64,000 bases of DNA, from assembly GCF_029964055.1 (NCBI RefSeq), contig NZ_CP124836.1, positions 3,534,001-3,598,000 of the forward strand, read 5' to 3'. The DNA comes from Arthrobacter sp. EM1. Its GTDB lineage: Bacteria; Actinomycetota; Actinomycetes; Actinomycetales; Micrococcaceae. Of the stretch, positions 42,809 through 52,085 are shown piece after piece (the first letter of the stretch is position 1; each line of letters starts with the position of its first letter). A program made the translations under genes and the position numbers. Under the pieces are notes generated by a model that worked only from the letters and a program-made list of their open reading frames with translations, was not told the origin of the DNA and did not search any database.

Positions 42809-44328
42809 GCACCGAACACGCGACGGCCAAGACCGCGCACGATACCCACGCAGGACTCAGCGCCAAGGGCCTGAAAGCCGGATCGGTGGGACTGATCGGC
42901 GCCGTCGTTATTGGCGTTTCCTGTATTGCCCCGGCCTACACCCTGACCGCCGCCCTCGGGCCCACTGTCGCCGAGGTCGGAGTGCAGTTGCCGGCCATCT
43001 TCCTGGTGGGGTTCTTTCCGATGCTGCTCGTCGCATTCGGTTACCGGGAGCTGAACAACGCGATGCCCGACGCCGGCACATCCTTCACCTGGGCCTCGCG
43101 CGCCTTCGGTCCATGGATCGGTTGGATGGGCGGCTGGGGACTGATCGCCGCGACGATCATTGTGTTGTCCAACCTGGCGGCCGTCGCCGTTGACTTCTTC
43201 TACCTCATGCTGGCCCAGGTGTTCAGCAATCCCGATCTGGCTGACCTGACCCTGAACCTGCCCGTGAACATCGCCACCACGCTGGTGTTCATCGCGCTGG
43301 CCTGTTGGATCTCCTACCGCGGCATGGAAACGACGAAGGGTGTCCAGTACGTGCTCGTCGCGTTCCAGCTCTTTGTGCTCGGCTGGTTCGCCATCGCCGC
43401 TTTTAGCCACGTCGCCAACGGCACAGCCTTTGACGCCACGGCGATCACCCCCGACTGGTTCAACCCGTTTGCCGTTGGATCCTTCTCGGCTTTCGCCGCC
43501 GGCGTCTCGCTCTCGATCTTCATTTACTGGGGCTGGGACGTCACGTTGACCATGAACGAGGAAACCCGCAACCCGGAGAAGACCCCGGGCCGAGCGGCCA
43601 CCGTCACAGTGCTGGTCATCGTGATCATCTACATGACTGTGGCCCTTGCGACACTGTCTTTCGCCGGCGTCGGAGAGGAAGGCCTGGGTGCCGGAAACCC
43701 CGAGAACCAGGGAAGTATCTTCGCGGTCCTCGCCGGACCGGTGATGGGCCCGTTCGCGATCCTGATGTCCCTGTCCATCCTGAGCAGCTCGGCCGCGTCC
43801 TTGCAGTCGACGTTCGTTTCCCCGGCACGAACGCTGCTGGCGATGGGCCATTACCAGGCGCTGCCGGCGAAATTCGGCAAGATCAGTCCCACGTTCAAGT
43901 CTCCGAGCTACGCCACGATTGCCGCCGCCATCGCCGCCGCGGCGTTCTACGTGGTCACCCGGACCACCTCCGAGAATGCGTTGTGGGACACCATCACCGC
44001 CCTGGGCATGATGATCTGCTTCTACTACGGCATCACGGCTCTGGCCTGCGTCTGGTTCTTCCGGAGCGAGGCCTTCAAGGGGGCGCACTCGTTCTTCTTC
44101 AAATTCCTCTCCCCGCTGCTGGGCGGCATTATCCTTCTGGTGATGTTCCTCAAGACCGCGTATGACTCCATGGACCCGGCGTACGGTTCCGGTTCATCGG
44201 TCGGCGGAATCGGCCTCGTGTTCATCCTGGGCATGGGCGTGATCCTGCTGGGAGTGGTCCTGATGCTGGTTATGTACAAGCTCCGCCCGGAGTTCTTCAA
44301 GGGCAAGGTTCTGTCCAAGGGATACTGA
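42805..44328 (+). CDS. APC-superfamily amino acid/polyamine permease
   Basis: A 507-aa secondary transporter with about 12 membrane helices. The N-terminal GLIGAVVIGVSCIAPAYTLT is the APC substrate-binding helix 1 with its unwound glycine-rich part, and helix 6 (FIYWGWDVTLTMNEET) is also typical. Co-transcription with putrescine oxidase suggests uptake of putrescine or a related amine. Substrate cannot be read from sequence. Confidence 0.88.
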   Translation: MSTEHATAKTAHDTHAGLSAKGLKAGSVGLIGAVVIGVSCIAPAYTLTAALGPTVAEVGVQLPAIFLVGFFPMLLVAFGYRELNNAMPDAGTSFTWASRAFGPWIGWMGGWGLIAATIIVLSNLAAVAVDFFYLMLAQVFSNPDLADLTLNLPVNIATTLVFIALACWISYRGMETTKGVQYVLVAFQLFVLGWFAIAAFSHVANGTAFDATAITPDWFNPFAVGSFSAFAAGVSLSIFIYWGWDVTLTMNEETRNPEKTPGRAATVTVLVIVIIYMTVALATLSFAGVGEEGLGAGNPENQGSIFAVLAGPVMGPFAILMSLSILSSSAASLQSTFVSPARTLLAMGHYQALPAKFGKISPTFKSPSYATIAAAIAAAAFYVVTRTTSENALWDTITALGMMICFYYGITALACVWFFRSEAFKGAHSFFFKFLSPLLGGIILLVMFLKTAYDSMDPAYGSGSSVGGIGLVFILGMGVILLGVVLMLVMYKLRPEFFKGKVLSKGY

Positions 44329-44447
44329 GCCCGCAGTCAACACCGGGAAGGTCCTCCTGCCGGCAGTTGTTGATAAGTAAGCACACTTACCAATAGGCTG
44401 TCGGAAGGGGGACCTTCCCCCGTTCGGAACCTGAACGAGGTGACAGC

Positions 44448-44930
44448 ATGTCGGACGCAGCAAACATCAGCAAAGTTACGGACATCATCAACGATTCGCG
44501 GATCGGAATGTTCACCACAGTTAATAACGAGGGCGCATTGGTCAGCCGGCCGCTTGCCGTCCAGGACGTGTTGGAGGACGGGGATATGTGGTTCTTCACC
44601 TCCGCCACCACCTCCCAGGTAGCCCACGTCCGGGCCCATCCGGCCGTCAACGTCTCCTTCGGCAAAGGGACGGAATGGGTGTCCGTGGCCGGGACGGCGG
44701 AAGTTGTTACGGACCGCGCGAAGATCCGCGGGCTCTGGAACCCGATGGTCGAGGCTTGGTTCCCGGACGGTCCCGATACCCCCGACGTGGTGCTGCTGCA
44801 TGTCGATTCGGACTCTGCCGAGTACTGGACCAGCCCTGGCGGGACGGCCGCGACTGTGCTCCAGTGGGTTAAGTCCAAGGTTATGCACAACCGGATGAGC
44901 GTGGGCGAAAGCGGCACTGTGGAGCTGTAA
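44448..44930 (+). CDS. Pyridoxamine 5'-phosphate oxidase-family (split-barrel) protein
   Basis: A 160-aa flavin-binding split-barrel protein of the general-stress-protein-26 type. Typical segments are IGMFTTVNNEGALVSRPLAV, WFFTSATTSQVAHVRAHPAV and VSVAGTAEVVTDRAKI. The family binds FMN, FAD or F420; the cofactor and substrate here are unknown. It is monocistronic, 119 bp after the permease, and convergent with the next gene. Confidence 0.85.
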   Translation: MSDAANISKVTDIINDSRIGMFTTVNNEGALVSRPLAVQDVLEDGDMWFFTSATTSQVAHVRAHPAVNVSFGKGTEWVSVAGTAEVVTDRAKIRGLWNPMVEAWFPDGPDTPDVVLLHVDSDSAEYWTSPGGTAATVLQWVKSKVMHNRMSVGESGTVEL

Positions 44931-44984
44931 TGCTGGTCCGCTTGCGGCGGAGCGTTGCCGCGCGCGGGTGAGTTGCCGCCGGCG

Positions 44985-45614
44985 TCAGCCGAGCACGGGA
45001 TCCGCCGTCACCAAGGCCGCGGTGCGGACCGGGGCCTTGTGTTGCACCCCGGCGGCGCGTTCGGCCTCGGCGAGGGCTTGTTCCAGGCGGGCGACAGCCG
45101 GGGCGTAGCCGGGATCGGTTCCGCCCCGGAGCAGCTCTGCGGCCTTTATGGCCCGGATCAGCACCGCCGTCTCCGGTTGCCGCGGGTCACTCATGGCGGG
45201 GTAATCGATGCAATGCGCGGGGTCGAGTTCGTAGCGTTGCCATCGTGCCAGGGCGCTGCGGTGCCGGGCGGCTGCGAGTTCGTTGCGGCCAGCAGTCTCC
45301 CGGGCGAACCGGCGGGCCGCCGTCTTCTCGACGATCCCGGGCGTCCCCAGGTAGCTGGCGGCAGCCGCGGCGGCGGCGAGAATGGCGAGCAGGAGCCCGG
45401 CCCAAGGTGCCGCCAGGGCGGGGAGGATTACCGCCGGAACGGCGACGGCGAGCCCGGCGAAAGCATCCCAGAAAACGGCATCCGGCAGGCCATCCTCTGC
45501 GGCCTTGTGCTTGCGGACCAGGTAGACCGAGGCTCCCGCAGCGATCACCACAACGGCGGCCAGCGCCAGGAATTGCCATAACGCGAACGGGGCGGACAAG
45601 AACGGTGACGCCAT
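44985..45614 (-). CDS. Membrane protein, unknown function
   Basis: A 209-aa protein I do not recognise. About three hydrophobic helices occupy residues 12-95, followed by a cytoplasmic region with basic helices and a segment ALARWQRYELDPAHCIDYPA that looks conserved-domain-like, then an Ala/Glu-rich end. The ATG at 45614 has a near-perfect GGAGGTG ribosome site, so the 63-nt upstream extension is rejected. Confidence 0.75.
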   Translation of the reverse strand: MASPFLSAPFALWQFLALAAVVVIAAGASVYLVRKHKAAEDGLPDAVFWDAFAGLAVAVPAVILPALAAPWAGLLLAILAAAAAAASYLGTPGIVEKTAARRFARETAGRNELAAARHRSALARWQRYELDPAHCIDYPAMSDPRQPETAVLIRAIKAAELLRGGTDPGYAPAVARLEQALAEAERAAGVQHKAPVRTAALVTADPVLG

Positions 45615-45791
45615 TCCAACACCTCCAGGGATTCGGCCCGGTGCGGGCGCGGTTCCACTGATTCCATTGGAGTCCATGGACGGCGGGCCGTCAATGGTCA
45701 GCCGGGGGCCGAGGGTGTCAGTTATTCGATGTCGGTTGCGGGAACTTCATCCGGCCGCACCGGGACTGAGCTTGCCCGCCGCCTTCAGCGG

Positions 45792-46196
45792 CTATTCGGC
45801 CGAGTTGCGTTCGTTTTTGGTGTCCTTCTTCGCGGCTTCATCCTTGACCCGCTGGGCTTCGGCACGGACGGCGGCGTGGGTGGAGCGTTCGGCGACCAGC
45901 CAAGCCGGGGGCGCCTGCAGCAGCGCGGTGATCTCCGCCGTCGTCAGCGCCTCCTCGACGCCGCCGCGGGCCAGGCCGCTGATGGAGACGTTAAGCTTCT
46001 GGGCGACCACCGGGCGGGGATGCGGGCCGTTGCGGCGAAGTTCCGCGAGCCACTCCGGCGGGGTGGCCTGGAGCTCGGCGAAATCGGCGCGGCTGATAAC
46101 CGAATCCTGGAACTCCTGGGGTGTTGCGGGCAGGTAGATGCCAAGCTTCTTGGCAACGGTGGCCGGCTTCATGGACTGGGAGTTTGCAGAGGTCAT
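45792..46196 (-). CDS. DUF5997 family protein
   Basis: A 134-aa basic cytoplasmic protein beginning MTSANSQSMKPATVAKKLGI, which I recognise as the DUF5997 pattern of Micrococcaceae. The first half contains PATPQEFQDSVISRADFAEL and a tryptophan-containing PPEWLAELRRNGPHPR. The end is Lys/Glu-rich. The function is unknown. It is divergent from a LysR-type sensor-domain gene with which it may share a promoter region of 90 bp. Confidence 0.8.
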   Translation of the reverse strand: MTSANSQSMKPATVAKKLGIYLPATPQEFQDSVISRADFAELQATPPEWLAELRRNGPHPRPVVAQKLNVSISGLARGGVEEALTTAEITALLQAPPAWLVAERSTHAAVRAEAQRVKDEAAKKDTKNERNSAE

Positions 46197-46286
46197 GGTT
46201 CAAGGGTATCCGGCCAGAGCGGGAGCGGGCACCGGTACTGAACCCTAAGACCCGCCATGCGCCGGGCCGGGCGGTACTGTGAACAT

Positions 46287-47039
46287 GTGTCCGCAGCAGA
46301 AGAACCTCCCCAGACCCCAGATGAAGCCACCGCCGTCCCGGCCGAAGCAGCCGCCCGGGAGTTGCGTTTCGCGTACGTCGCCGGCGTAACGCCGGGCAAG
46401 TGGACGCGGCGCTGGGAAGAGCGGATGCCTGATGTTCCGCTACGTTCCTTTATGTCCGACGACGGCACCCAGCTCGCCGTGCTGCGCGACGGTTCCGCCG
46501 ACCTGAGCTTTGTCCGGCTGCCCGTGGAGCGCGAGGGCTTGAGCGTTATTGCCCTGTACGAGGAACAGCCAGTGGTGGTGGCGCCCAAGGGACATGAGAT
46601 CTCCGTGTTCGAGGAAGTGGCGCTGGCCGATCTCGCCACGGAGTCGTTCCTGGACGTCGCCGAACTTGGCGGCCCCGAAATGGCCCTGCAGGTGGTGGCG
46701 ACGGGGGCTGGCCTCGTTATCCTGCCCATGTCCGTGGCGCGCCACTTCAACGTCAAGGACACTGTGGCGCGCAAACTGACCGGGGCGCCCGCCACGGAGA
46801 TCGCAGTGGCGTGGCGCAGCGAAACCACTGATGAAGTGATCGAGGAGTTCATCGGAATTGTCCGCGGCCGCACTGCCGCGAGCTCCCGCCAGCCCTCTGC
46901 CAACCAGGAAAAGCCCAAAAAGGAACCGAAGCCTGACCGGCGCGGCCCTGCCGTAAAGAAGCCAAAGGTGGCTCAACGGTACGCCCCGAACCCGGATAAG
47001 GGCCGCGGGAAAGGTTCCAGGAAAAGAGGCAAGCGCTAA
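46287..47039 (+). CDS. LysR-type substrate-binding domain protein lacking the DNA-binding domain
   Basis: A 250-aa protein. After about 25 acidic residues comes a periplasmic-binding-like fold typical of LysR regulator effector domains (LRFAYVAGVTPGKWTRRW, DLSFVRLPVEREGLSVI, VATGAGLVILPMSVARHF). The N-terminal winged helix is absent; instead the protein ends in about 45 Lys/Arg/Pro-rich residues. I prefer the GTG at 46287, which lies 8 bp after TACTGT and could be leaderless; an ATG at 46257 is possible. The function is unknown. Confidence 0.82.
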   Translation: MSAAEEPPQTPDEATAVPAEAAARELRFAYVAGVTPGKWTRRWEERMPDVPLRSFMSDDGTQLAVLRDGSADLSFVRLPVEREGLSVIALYEEQPVVVAPKGHEISVFEEVALADLATESFLDVAELGGPEMALQVVATGAGLVILPMSVARHFNVKDTVARKLTGAPATEIAVAWRSETTDEVIEEFIGIVRGRTAASSRQPSANQEKPKKEPKPDRRGPAVKKPKVAQRYAPNPDKGRGKGSRKRGKR

Positions 47040-47057
47040 GGATCCGCTGCCCGGGAG

Positions 47058-47393
47058 CTACTTGGCGCAGGCGTCCTGGAGAGCCTGGACGGACTCGGCC
47101 GGCGCCTGATCCCCGGAGTCGGCGATCTGGCGCAGCGGAGTGACGATCTCCGCGGGAACTCCCGCTTTCTCCGCGCCGGAGACCAGGCTGCCGAGCACTT
47201 CCTTGTCCTTCACGCTGACCAAGCCGTCCGCCACGAGGGAGCACGCCTGCTTCTTGATTTCACTCCCGGCAGCTGTGGCAACCTGGGAGGCGCCGTCGCT
47301 GACGGCCTTGTTGGCGGCGTCCTGCACCTGCCCGCAGCCCGTCAGCGCGATCATCAGGGCAGCAGCGGACAGGGCGGCGAGGCGAAGTTTCAT
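47058..47393 (-). CDS. Small secreted lipoprotein
   Basis: A 111-aa protein with a lipoprotein signal peptide ending in the lipobox LTGC (Cys20). The mature part is alpha-helical and Ala/Val-rich, and has two cysteines (Cys51 and Cys109) that could form a disulphide. I do not recognise a family. It is convergent with the LysR-type gene. Confidence 0.78.
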   Translation of the reverse strand: MKLRLAALSAAALMIALTGCGQVQDAANKAVSDGASQVATAAGSEIKKQACSLVADGLVSVKDKEVLGSLVSGAEKAGVPAEIVTPLRQIADSGDQAPAESVQALQDACAK

Positions 47394-47448
47394 TCGTTCA
47401 CCCTAGCAAGGGCCGCTCGCCCGAAGCCGGCCGCCGGCGCTTCTCCCC

Positions 47449-47493
47449 GGTTCGATGGAAAACGGTTCGGTGGAAAACGGTTCGGTGGAAAAC
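47449..47493. repeat. Three 15-bp tandem repeats
   Basis: The unit GGTTCGRTGGAAAAC occurs three times head to tail; the first copy has A and the next two have G at position 7. The unit length is a multiple of three, but no convincing coding sequence covers it. Confidence 0.85.
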
Positions 47494-47825
47494 AGGGACG
47501 CTGCCGCCAGATCACGCGGTGCGGAAAAGCCACAACGAACGGCCCGTGTCACCGGAGGCCAGTGCTGTTGTGTTGGCGCCGGCAGGCTCCTGTGTGGCCA
47601 TAACGGCGGCGGCAGGACTCCCTTCGGCTGAAAAACTCCGGCGGAAACTGGCGGTGCACTTGCCCGGGCCGCGGCCCAGGGCGGGCAATGCCGATCAAGA
47701 TGCGCGGAATACTTGCGGACGCCGTAATCCGGTAGCGGCGGGAATTTACCGCGTCGCAGGGCTGAATGTGCGCCGCAGCTTGTTCTGCGCGTGGTCCCGC
47801 CCCGGCGCCGCAGCACCGGCTCGAA

Positions 47826-47842
47826 GAATTGTTGAACAATTC
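47826..47842. promoter_or_regulatory. 17-bp palindrome, possible GntR-type operator
   Basis: GAATTGTTGAACAATTC is a perfect palindrome with 8-bp arms, 51 bp before the pxpA start. It fits the loose T-N-G-T/A-C-N-A pattern of FadR-subfamily GntR operators. No GntR gene is in the window, so the regulator would be encoded elsewhere. Confidence 0.5.
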
Positions 47843-47893
47843 GTGTATTTAGTGCATCCTTATTAAAGAGCAGCAATGAGATGAGGATCACAA

Positions 47894-48652
47894 ATGGCAA
47901 GCATTGACCTGAACAGCGACGTTGGCGAGTCCTACGGGCGCTGGAGCCTGGGCGACGATACGGCGATGTTCGGCTCGGTCTCCAGCGCCAACGTGGCCTG
48001 CGGATTCCACGCCGGTGACCCCAGCGTCATCCGCCGGACCTGCCGCGAGGCGGTCGCCGCCGGCGTCGTGATCGGTGCCCACGTCGGCTACCGTGACCTC
48101 GCCGGTTTCGGCCGCCGCTTCCTGGACATCGACCCGATTGAACTGGCTGACGACGTCGTCTACCAGATCGGTGCGCTGCAGGCCCTGGCCGCGGCCGAGG
48201 GCGGCACTGTCACCTACGTCAAGCCGCATGGCGGCCTGTATAACGCAATTGTCGCGCACACGGCGCAAGCGAAAGCCGTGGTCGACGCCGTGAAGTCCGT
48301 GGATCCGAACCTGCCCATCCTGGGCCTGCCCGGATCCGAAGTGCTCCGTCTCGCAGAGGCTGCCGGGCTCCGTGCCGTGACCGAAGCCTTCGCGGACCGG
48401 GCCTACAATCCGGACGGCACCCTGGTGTCCCGAACGCTTCCCGGAGCCGTCCTCCACGACCATGCGGAGGTCACCGAGCATGTCCTCCGGATGGCCTCCG
48501 ATTCAACCGTCCGCACGATTGACGGCTCCATCCTGAAGATCCGCGCCGAGAGCATCTGCGTGCACGGCGACACCCCGGGCGCCGTCAGCATGGCGGCGGA
48601 GGTCCGCGCGGCCTTGTCCGCCGCGGGCATCAACACTGCCGCGTTCGTCTAG
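47894..48652 (+). CDS. pxpA: 5-oxoprolinase subunit A (LamB/YcsF family)
   Basis: With PxpB and PxpC it hydrolyses 5-oxoproline (pyroglutamate) to glutamate using ATP. In 252 aa the family pattern is clear: [46 protein letters not shown], and [12 protein letters not shown] near the end. The ATG at 47894 follows GATGAGG. The pxpBC fusion gene follows after 41 bp. Confidence 0.95.
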   Translation: MASIDLNSDVGESYGRWSLGDDTAMFGSVSSANVACGFHAGDPSVIRRTCREAVAAGVVIGAHVGYRDLAGFGRRFLDIDPIELADDVVYQIGALQALAAAEGGTVTYVKPHGGLYNAIVAHTAQAKAVVDAVKSVDPNLPILGLPGSEVLRLAEAAGLRAVTEAFADRAYNPDGTLVSRTLPGAVLHDHAEVTEHVLRMASDSTVRTIDGSILKIRAESICVHGDTPGAVSMAAEVRAALSAAGINTAAFV

Positions 48653-48693
48653 CCGCCGACGCGGTTCGGATCCAGTTCAAGGCACCGGCAACG

Positions 48694-50331
48694 ATGAAAG
48701 CAGCTATGGAAACCCTGGCAGTACAAAAGGTCCGCTTTGTGCGGGCGGTGGGAACCCGTGCGGTACTTGCCGAACTTACCGGAACCCAAGATGTGCTGGC
48801 CCTGCAGGGAATGCTGCTCGAGAACCCGTTGCCGGGCCAGTTGGACGTCCTCGCGGCAGCCGAAACTGTGCTGGTCATGGCTGACTCGCCCGGGTCCGCC
48901 CGGCGGATCGCCCGGCAACTGCTCCAGCTCGACCTCACCGCGCCCGTGCAGCGGGACGGCGAGCTCGTGGTCATCGAAACGGTGTACGACGGCGAGGACC
49001 TCGCCGAAGCCGGGGAACTGACCGGTCTTGGGGCCGACGGCGTGATCGCAGCCCATACCGGGCAAATCTGGACCGTGGCTTTCGCCGGGTTCGCCCCGGG
49101 CTTTGGCTACATGGTGGGGGAAAACCAGTCCCTCGAGGTCCCGCGGCGCAGCTCGCCGCGCACCGCCGTGCCGGCAGGTTCGGTGGCGCTGGCCGGCAAC
49201 TACTCGGCCGTCTATCCGCGCCGCTCACCCGGCGGGTGGCAGCTGATCGGCCGTACCGGCGCCGGCATGTGGGACCTGGACCGGGAACAGCCCGCCCTTG
49301 CCGCCCCCGGCCACCGGGTCCAGTTCCGCGCGGTCCGGGACGCAGTGGCGCTGGCCCCGAAACCCTCTGCCGGGGTTGCCGATGCCGGGGTGGAATCCGG
49401 CCTGCGGGTTGTTTCGCCGGGTCTGCAGAGCCTGATCCAGGACCTTGGCCGCCACGGGCACTCCGGTATGGGCGTCTCCGCCGCCGGGGCGCTGGACCGG
49501 GCTTCGCTGCGCCGGGCCAACCGCCTTGTCGGGAACGCGCCGTCGGCCGCCGCTGTCGAAACGGTCGCGGGAGGCCTTCGCGTGCAGGCAGTCGGCGACC
49601 AGGTCCTCGCGGTCGCCGGGGCGCCATCGGAACTGGCCATCGAATCGCTGCCCCCGGATGGCTGTGCGGCCGCCCGCCGGACTGTCCCAATGGCCACACC
49701 CTTCGCCCTGCTCGACGGCGAAACCCTGACCATCGGCGCGCCGGAACGTGGTTTCCGCAGTTACCTCGCCATTCGCGGCGGCGTAGACAGCTCCCCGGTG
49801 CTGGGCAGCCGCTCCACTGACACCATGTCCGGGATCGGCCCCGCACCGCTGGCCGCCGGCCAGCTCTTCGCCGCCGGCGGCGAAGCCGAATCCGGCGTCG
49901 TCGGGCATCCCGAACTGCAGCCGGACTTCCCGGGCGCCGGAGTGACGGTGCTCGACGTTGTCCCCGGTCCCCGTGCCGACTGGTTCGATGCCGCAGCCCT
50001 GGCGTCCTTCTGCGGCCAGGAGTGGGAAGTGAAACCACAGTCCAACCGGGTCGGCATGCGCCTGCAGGGATCTGCGCTGCAGCGCAGCCGGCAAGGCGAA
50101 CTCGCCAGCGAGGGCACAGTCGCCGGCGCCCTGCAGGTCCCGCCGGAAGGGCTTCCGGTCCTCTTCCTCGCCGACCATCCGATCACCGGCGGCTACCCCG
50201 TGATTGCCGTGGTGGTCGATTCCCAGCTGGATCTCGCCGCCCAGGTCCCTATCGGCGGCCGGATCCGCTTCCGCTGGGCGGAAAACCCGGCCACCGAACA
50301 CGCCACCCCCAAAGAAGAAGTGAGTAACTGA
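48694..50331 (+). CDS. pxpBC: Fused 5-oxoprolinase subunits B and C
   Basis: A single 545-aa protein joining PxpB (KipI type, about 10-215, with [13 protein letters not shown] and the conserved Arg/Pro-rich [19 protein letters not shown]) to PxpC (KipA type, about 225-530, with [18 protein letters not shown] and [20 protein letters not shown]). These domains are homologous to the carboxyltransferase half of urea carboxylase. Its stop overlaps the start of a biotin carboxylase gene by one base (TGATG). In E. coli and Bacillus, B and C are separate genes. Confidence 0.93.
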   Translation: MKAAMETLAVQKVRFVRAVGTRAVLAELTGTQDVLALQGMLLENPLPGQLDVLAAAETVLVMADSPGSARRIARQLLQLDLTAPVQRDGELVVIETVYDGEDLAEAGELTGLGADGVIAAHTGQIWTVAFAGFAPGFGYMVGENQSLEVPRRSSPRTAVPAGSVALAGNYSAVYPRRSPGGWQLIGRTGAGMWDLDREQPALAAPGHRVQFRAVRDAVALAPKPSAGVADAGVESGLRVVSPGLQSLIQDLGRHGHSGMGVSAAGALDRASLRRANRLVGNAPSAAAVETVAGGLRVQAVGDQVLAVAGAPSELAIESLPPDGCAAARRTVPMATPFALLDGETLTIGAPERGFRSYLAIRGGVDSSPVLGSRSTDTMSGIGPAPLAAGQLFAAGGEAESGVVGHPELQPDFPGAGVTVLDVVPGPRADWFDAAALASFCGQEWEVKPQSNRVGMRLQGSALQRSRQGELASEGTVAGALQVPPEGLPVLFLADHPITGGYPVIAVVVDSQLDLAAQVPIGGRIRFRWAENPATEHATPKEEVSN

Positions 50332-52085
50332 TGCGCAAGGTCCTGATCGCCAACCGCGGTGAAATAGCCGTCCGGATCATCCGGGCCTGTGACGACGCAC
50401 AGCTGGCCTCCGTCGCCGTGTACGCGGACATCGACGCCGACGCCCTGCACGTTTCCGTCGCCGACGAGGCCTATGCCCTGGGCGGGAATTCACCGGCCGA
50501 AACCTACCTGAATATCCCCAAGCTGCTGGCAGCAGCGGCCGAATCCGGCGCCGACGCCCTTCACCCCGGCTACGGCTTCCTCTCGGAGAACGCCGAATTC
50601 GCCCAGGCCGTCCTCGATGCCGGACTCACCTGGATTGGGCCGACCCCGGAGGCCATCCGGTTGCTCGGCAATAAGATCACTGCCCGCGAGGCGGCCGTGC
50701 GCGCCGGTGCCCCGCTTGTCGCAGGCAGTGCCGGCCCGGTCGAATCCGCTGCAGAGGCCCGCGCCTTCGCAGAACAGCACGGACTGCCGATCGCCATCAA
50801 GGCGGCCTTTGGCGGCGGCGGCCGCGGGATGAAGGTGGTCCGCGCCCTCGACGAAGTCGAGGAAGCCTTTGACTCGGCCGTCCGGGAAGCCGTCGCCGCG
50901 TTCGGCCGCGGCGACTGCTTTGTGGAGCGCTACCTGGACCGTCCGCGGCACGTCGAGGCACAGATCCTCGCGGATACGCACGGCAACGTCGTTGTCGTCG
51001 GAACCCGCGACTGCTCGCTTCAGCGCCGGCACCAGAAGCTCGTGGAGGAGGCCCCCGCGCCGTTCCTCAGCGAGGACCAGACGCTTCAGATCTACAACGG
51101 CGCGAAGGCCGTCTGCCGCGAAGCCCGCTACTCCGGCGCGGGCACTGTCGAATTCCTGGTTGCCGCGGACGGCACAGTGGCATTCCTCGAGGTAAACACC
51201 CGACTGCAGGTGGAGCATCCCATCACGGAGGAAACAACCGGGATCGACCTGGTGCAGGAGCAATTCCGAATCGCTGCGGGGGAGCGGTTGCGCCTCACGG
51301 CGGACCCGGCGCCGAGGGGGCACTCGTTCGAATTCCGGCTCAATGCCGAGGATGTTGGGCGCGGTTTCCTGCCATCGCCCGGCACGGTAGCGGAGTTCCA
51401 CGGCCCCACCGGCCCGGGGATCCGGCTCGACACCGGTGTCCGTTCCGGCTCCTTCGTTCCGCCGCAGTTTGACTCGCTGCTGGCAAAATTGATCGTCACC
51501 GGCGCCGACCGCCAGCAGGCCCTGCGCCGTGCCCGCCGTGCCCTCGCCGAAATCAGCATCACCGGGGTGGCCACCGTGCTGCCCTTCCACCGTGCCGTGC
51601 TGGAATCCCCGGACTTCACCTCTGAAGCCGGCCTGGGAATCCACACCCGCTGGATCGAAACCGACTTCGCGGACCGTGTCCCTGCCGACCCGGGCTACAG
51701 CACTTCGGTTCCCGACGGCGAACGCCGGACCATCACCGTCGAGGTGGACGGCCGCCGGATGGCAGTCGGGCTGCCGGCTGAACTGTTGGACGGCTGGGCA
51801 CGTTCCGGCGGCGCCCTCCCGGAGCGGATCACCCAGGCGGAGGCCTCCGGTGGCGGACCTGCCCCCGTTGACCCGGGAGAACTGCGGGCCGACATGGCCG
51901 GCACCGTAGTCAAGTGGCTTGTGGAACCGGGCACCGAAGTCGCGGCGGGGGACCCCGTTGTTGTGCTGGAAGCGATGAAAATGGAAACTCAGGTCTCCGC
52001 CCACCGCAACGGCACGCTGACCGGCGTCCGCGCGGAAGCCGGCGGCGTTGTCACTACTGGAGCGGTGCTGGCTCTGATTGGCTAG
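50331..52085 (+). CDS. Biotin carboxylase with C-terminal biotin carrier domain
   Basis: A 584-aa AccC-BCCP fusion. The biotin carboxylase part (about 1-450) begins [17 protein letters not shown], has the ATP-grasp glycine loop FGGGGRGMK, and the [10 protein letters not shown] and [11 protein letters not shown] segments. The last 75 residues are a lipoyl/biotinyl domain with the biotin-accepting Lys550 in EAMKMET. It overlaps pxpBC by one base, so it probably serves that system rather than fatty acid synthesis. No AccD-type carboxyltransferase is nearby. It runs 32 bp into the opposing regulator gene. Confidence 0.93.
   Translation: MRKVLIANRGEIAVRIIRACDDAQLASVAVYADIDADALHVSVADEAYALGGNSPAETYLNIPKLLAAAAESGADALHPGYGFLSENAEFAQAVLDAGLTWIGPTPEAIRLLGNKITAREAAVRAGAPLVAGSAGPVESAAEARAFAEQHGLPIAIKAAFGGGGRGMKVVRALDEVEEAFDSAVREAVAAFGRGDCFVERYLDRPRHVEAQILADTHGNVVVVGTRDCSLQRRHQKLVEEAPAPFLSEDQTLQIYNGAKAVCREARYSGAGTVEFLVAADGTVAFLEVNTRLQVEHPITEETTGIDLVQEQFRIAAGERLRLTADPAPRGHSFEFRLNAEDVGRGFLPSPGTVAEFHGPTGPGIRLDTGVRSGSFVPPQFDSLLAKLIVTGADRQQALRRARRALAEISITGVATVLPFHRAVLESPDFTSEAGLGIHTRWIETDFADRVPADPGYSTSVPDGERRTITVEVDGRRMAVGLPAELLDGWARSGGALPERITQAEASGGGPAPVDPGELRADMAGTVVKWLVEPGTEVAAGDPVVVLEAMKMETQVSAHRNGTLTGVRAEAGGVVTTGAVLALIG

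Larger units (their letters stand above)
47394..47893. other. Gene-free region upstream of pxpA
   Basis: A 500-bp divergent gap between the lipoprotein gene and pxpA. It holds a triple 15-bp tandem repeat (47449-47493) and a 17-bp palindrome (47826-47842). A 165-codon open frame on the minus strand spans most of it, but that frame runs through the tandem repeat and the pxpA start and has no recognisable protein pattern. Confidence 0.6.

Noticed and set aside
47403-47900. 165-codon minus-strand frame upstream of pxpA
   Set aside because: It runs through the pxpA start and the tandem repeat, is not protein-like, and its start lies inside pxpA.
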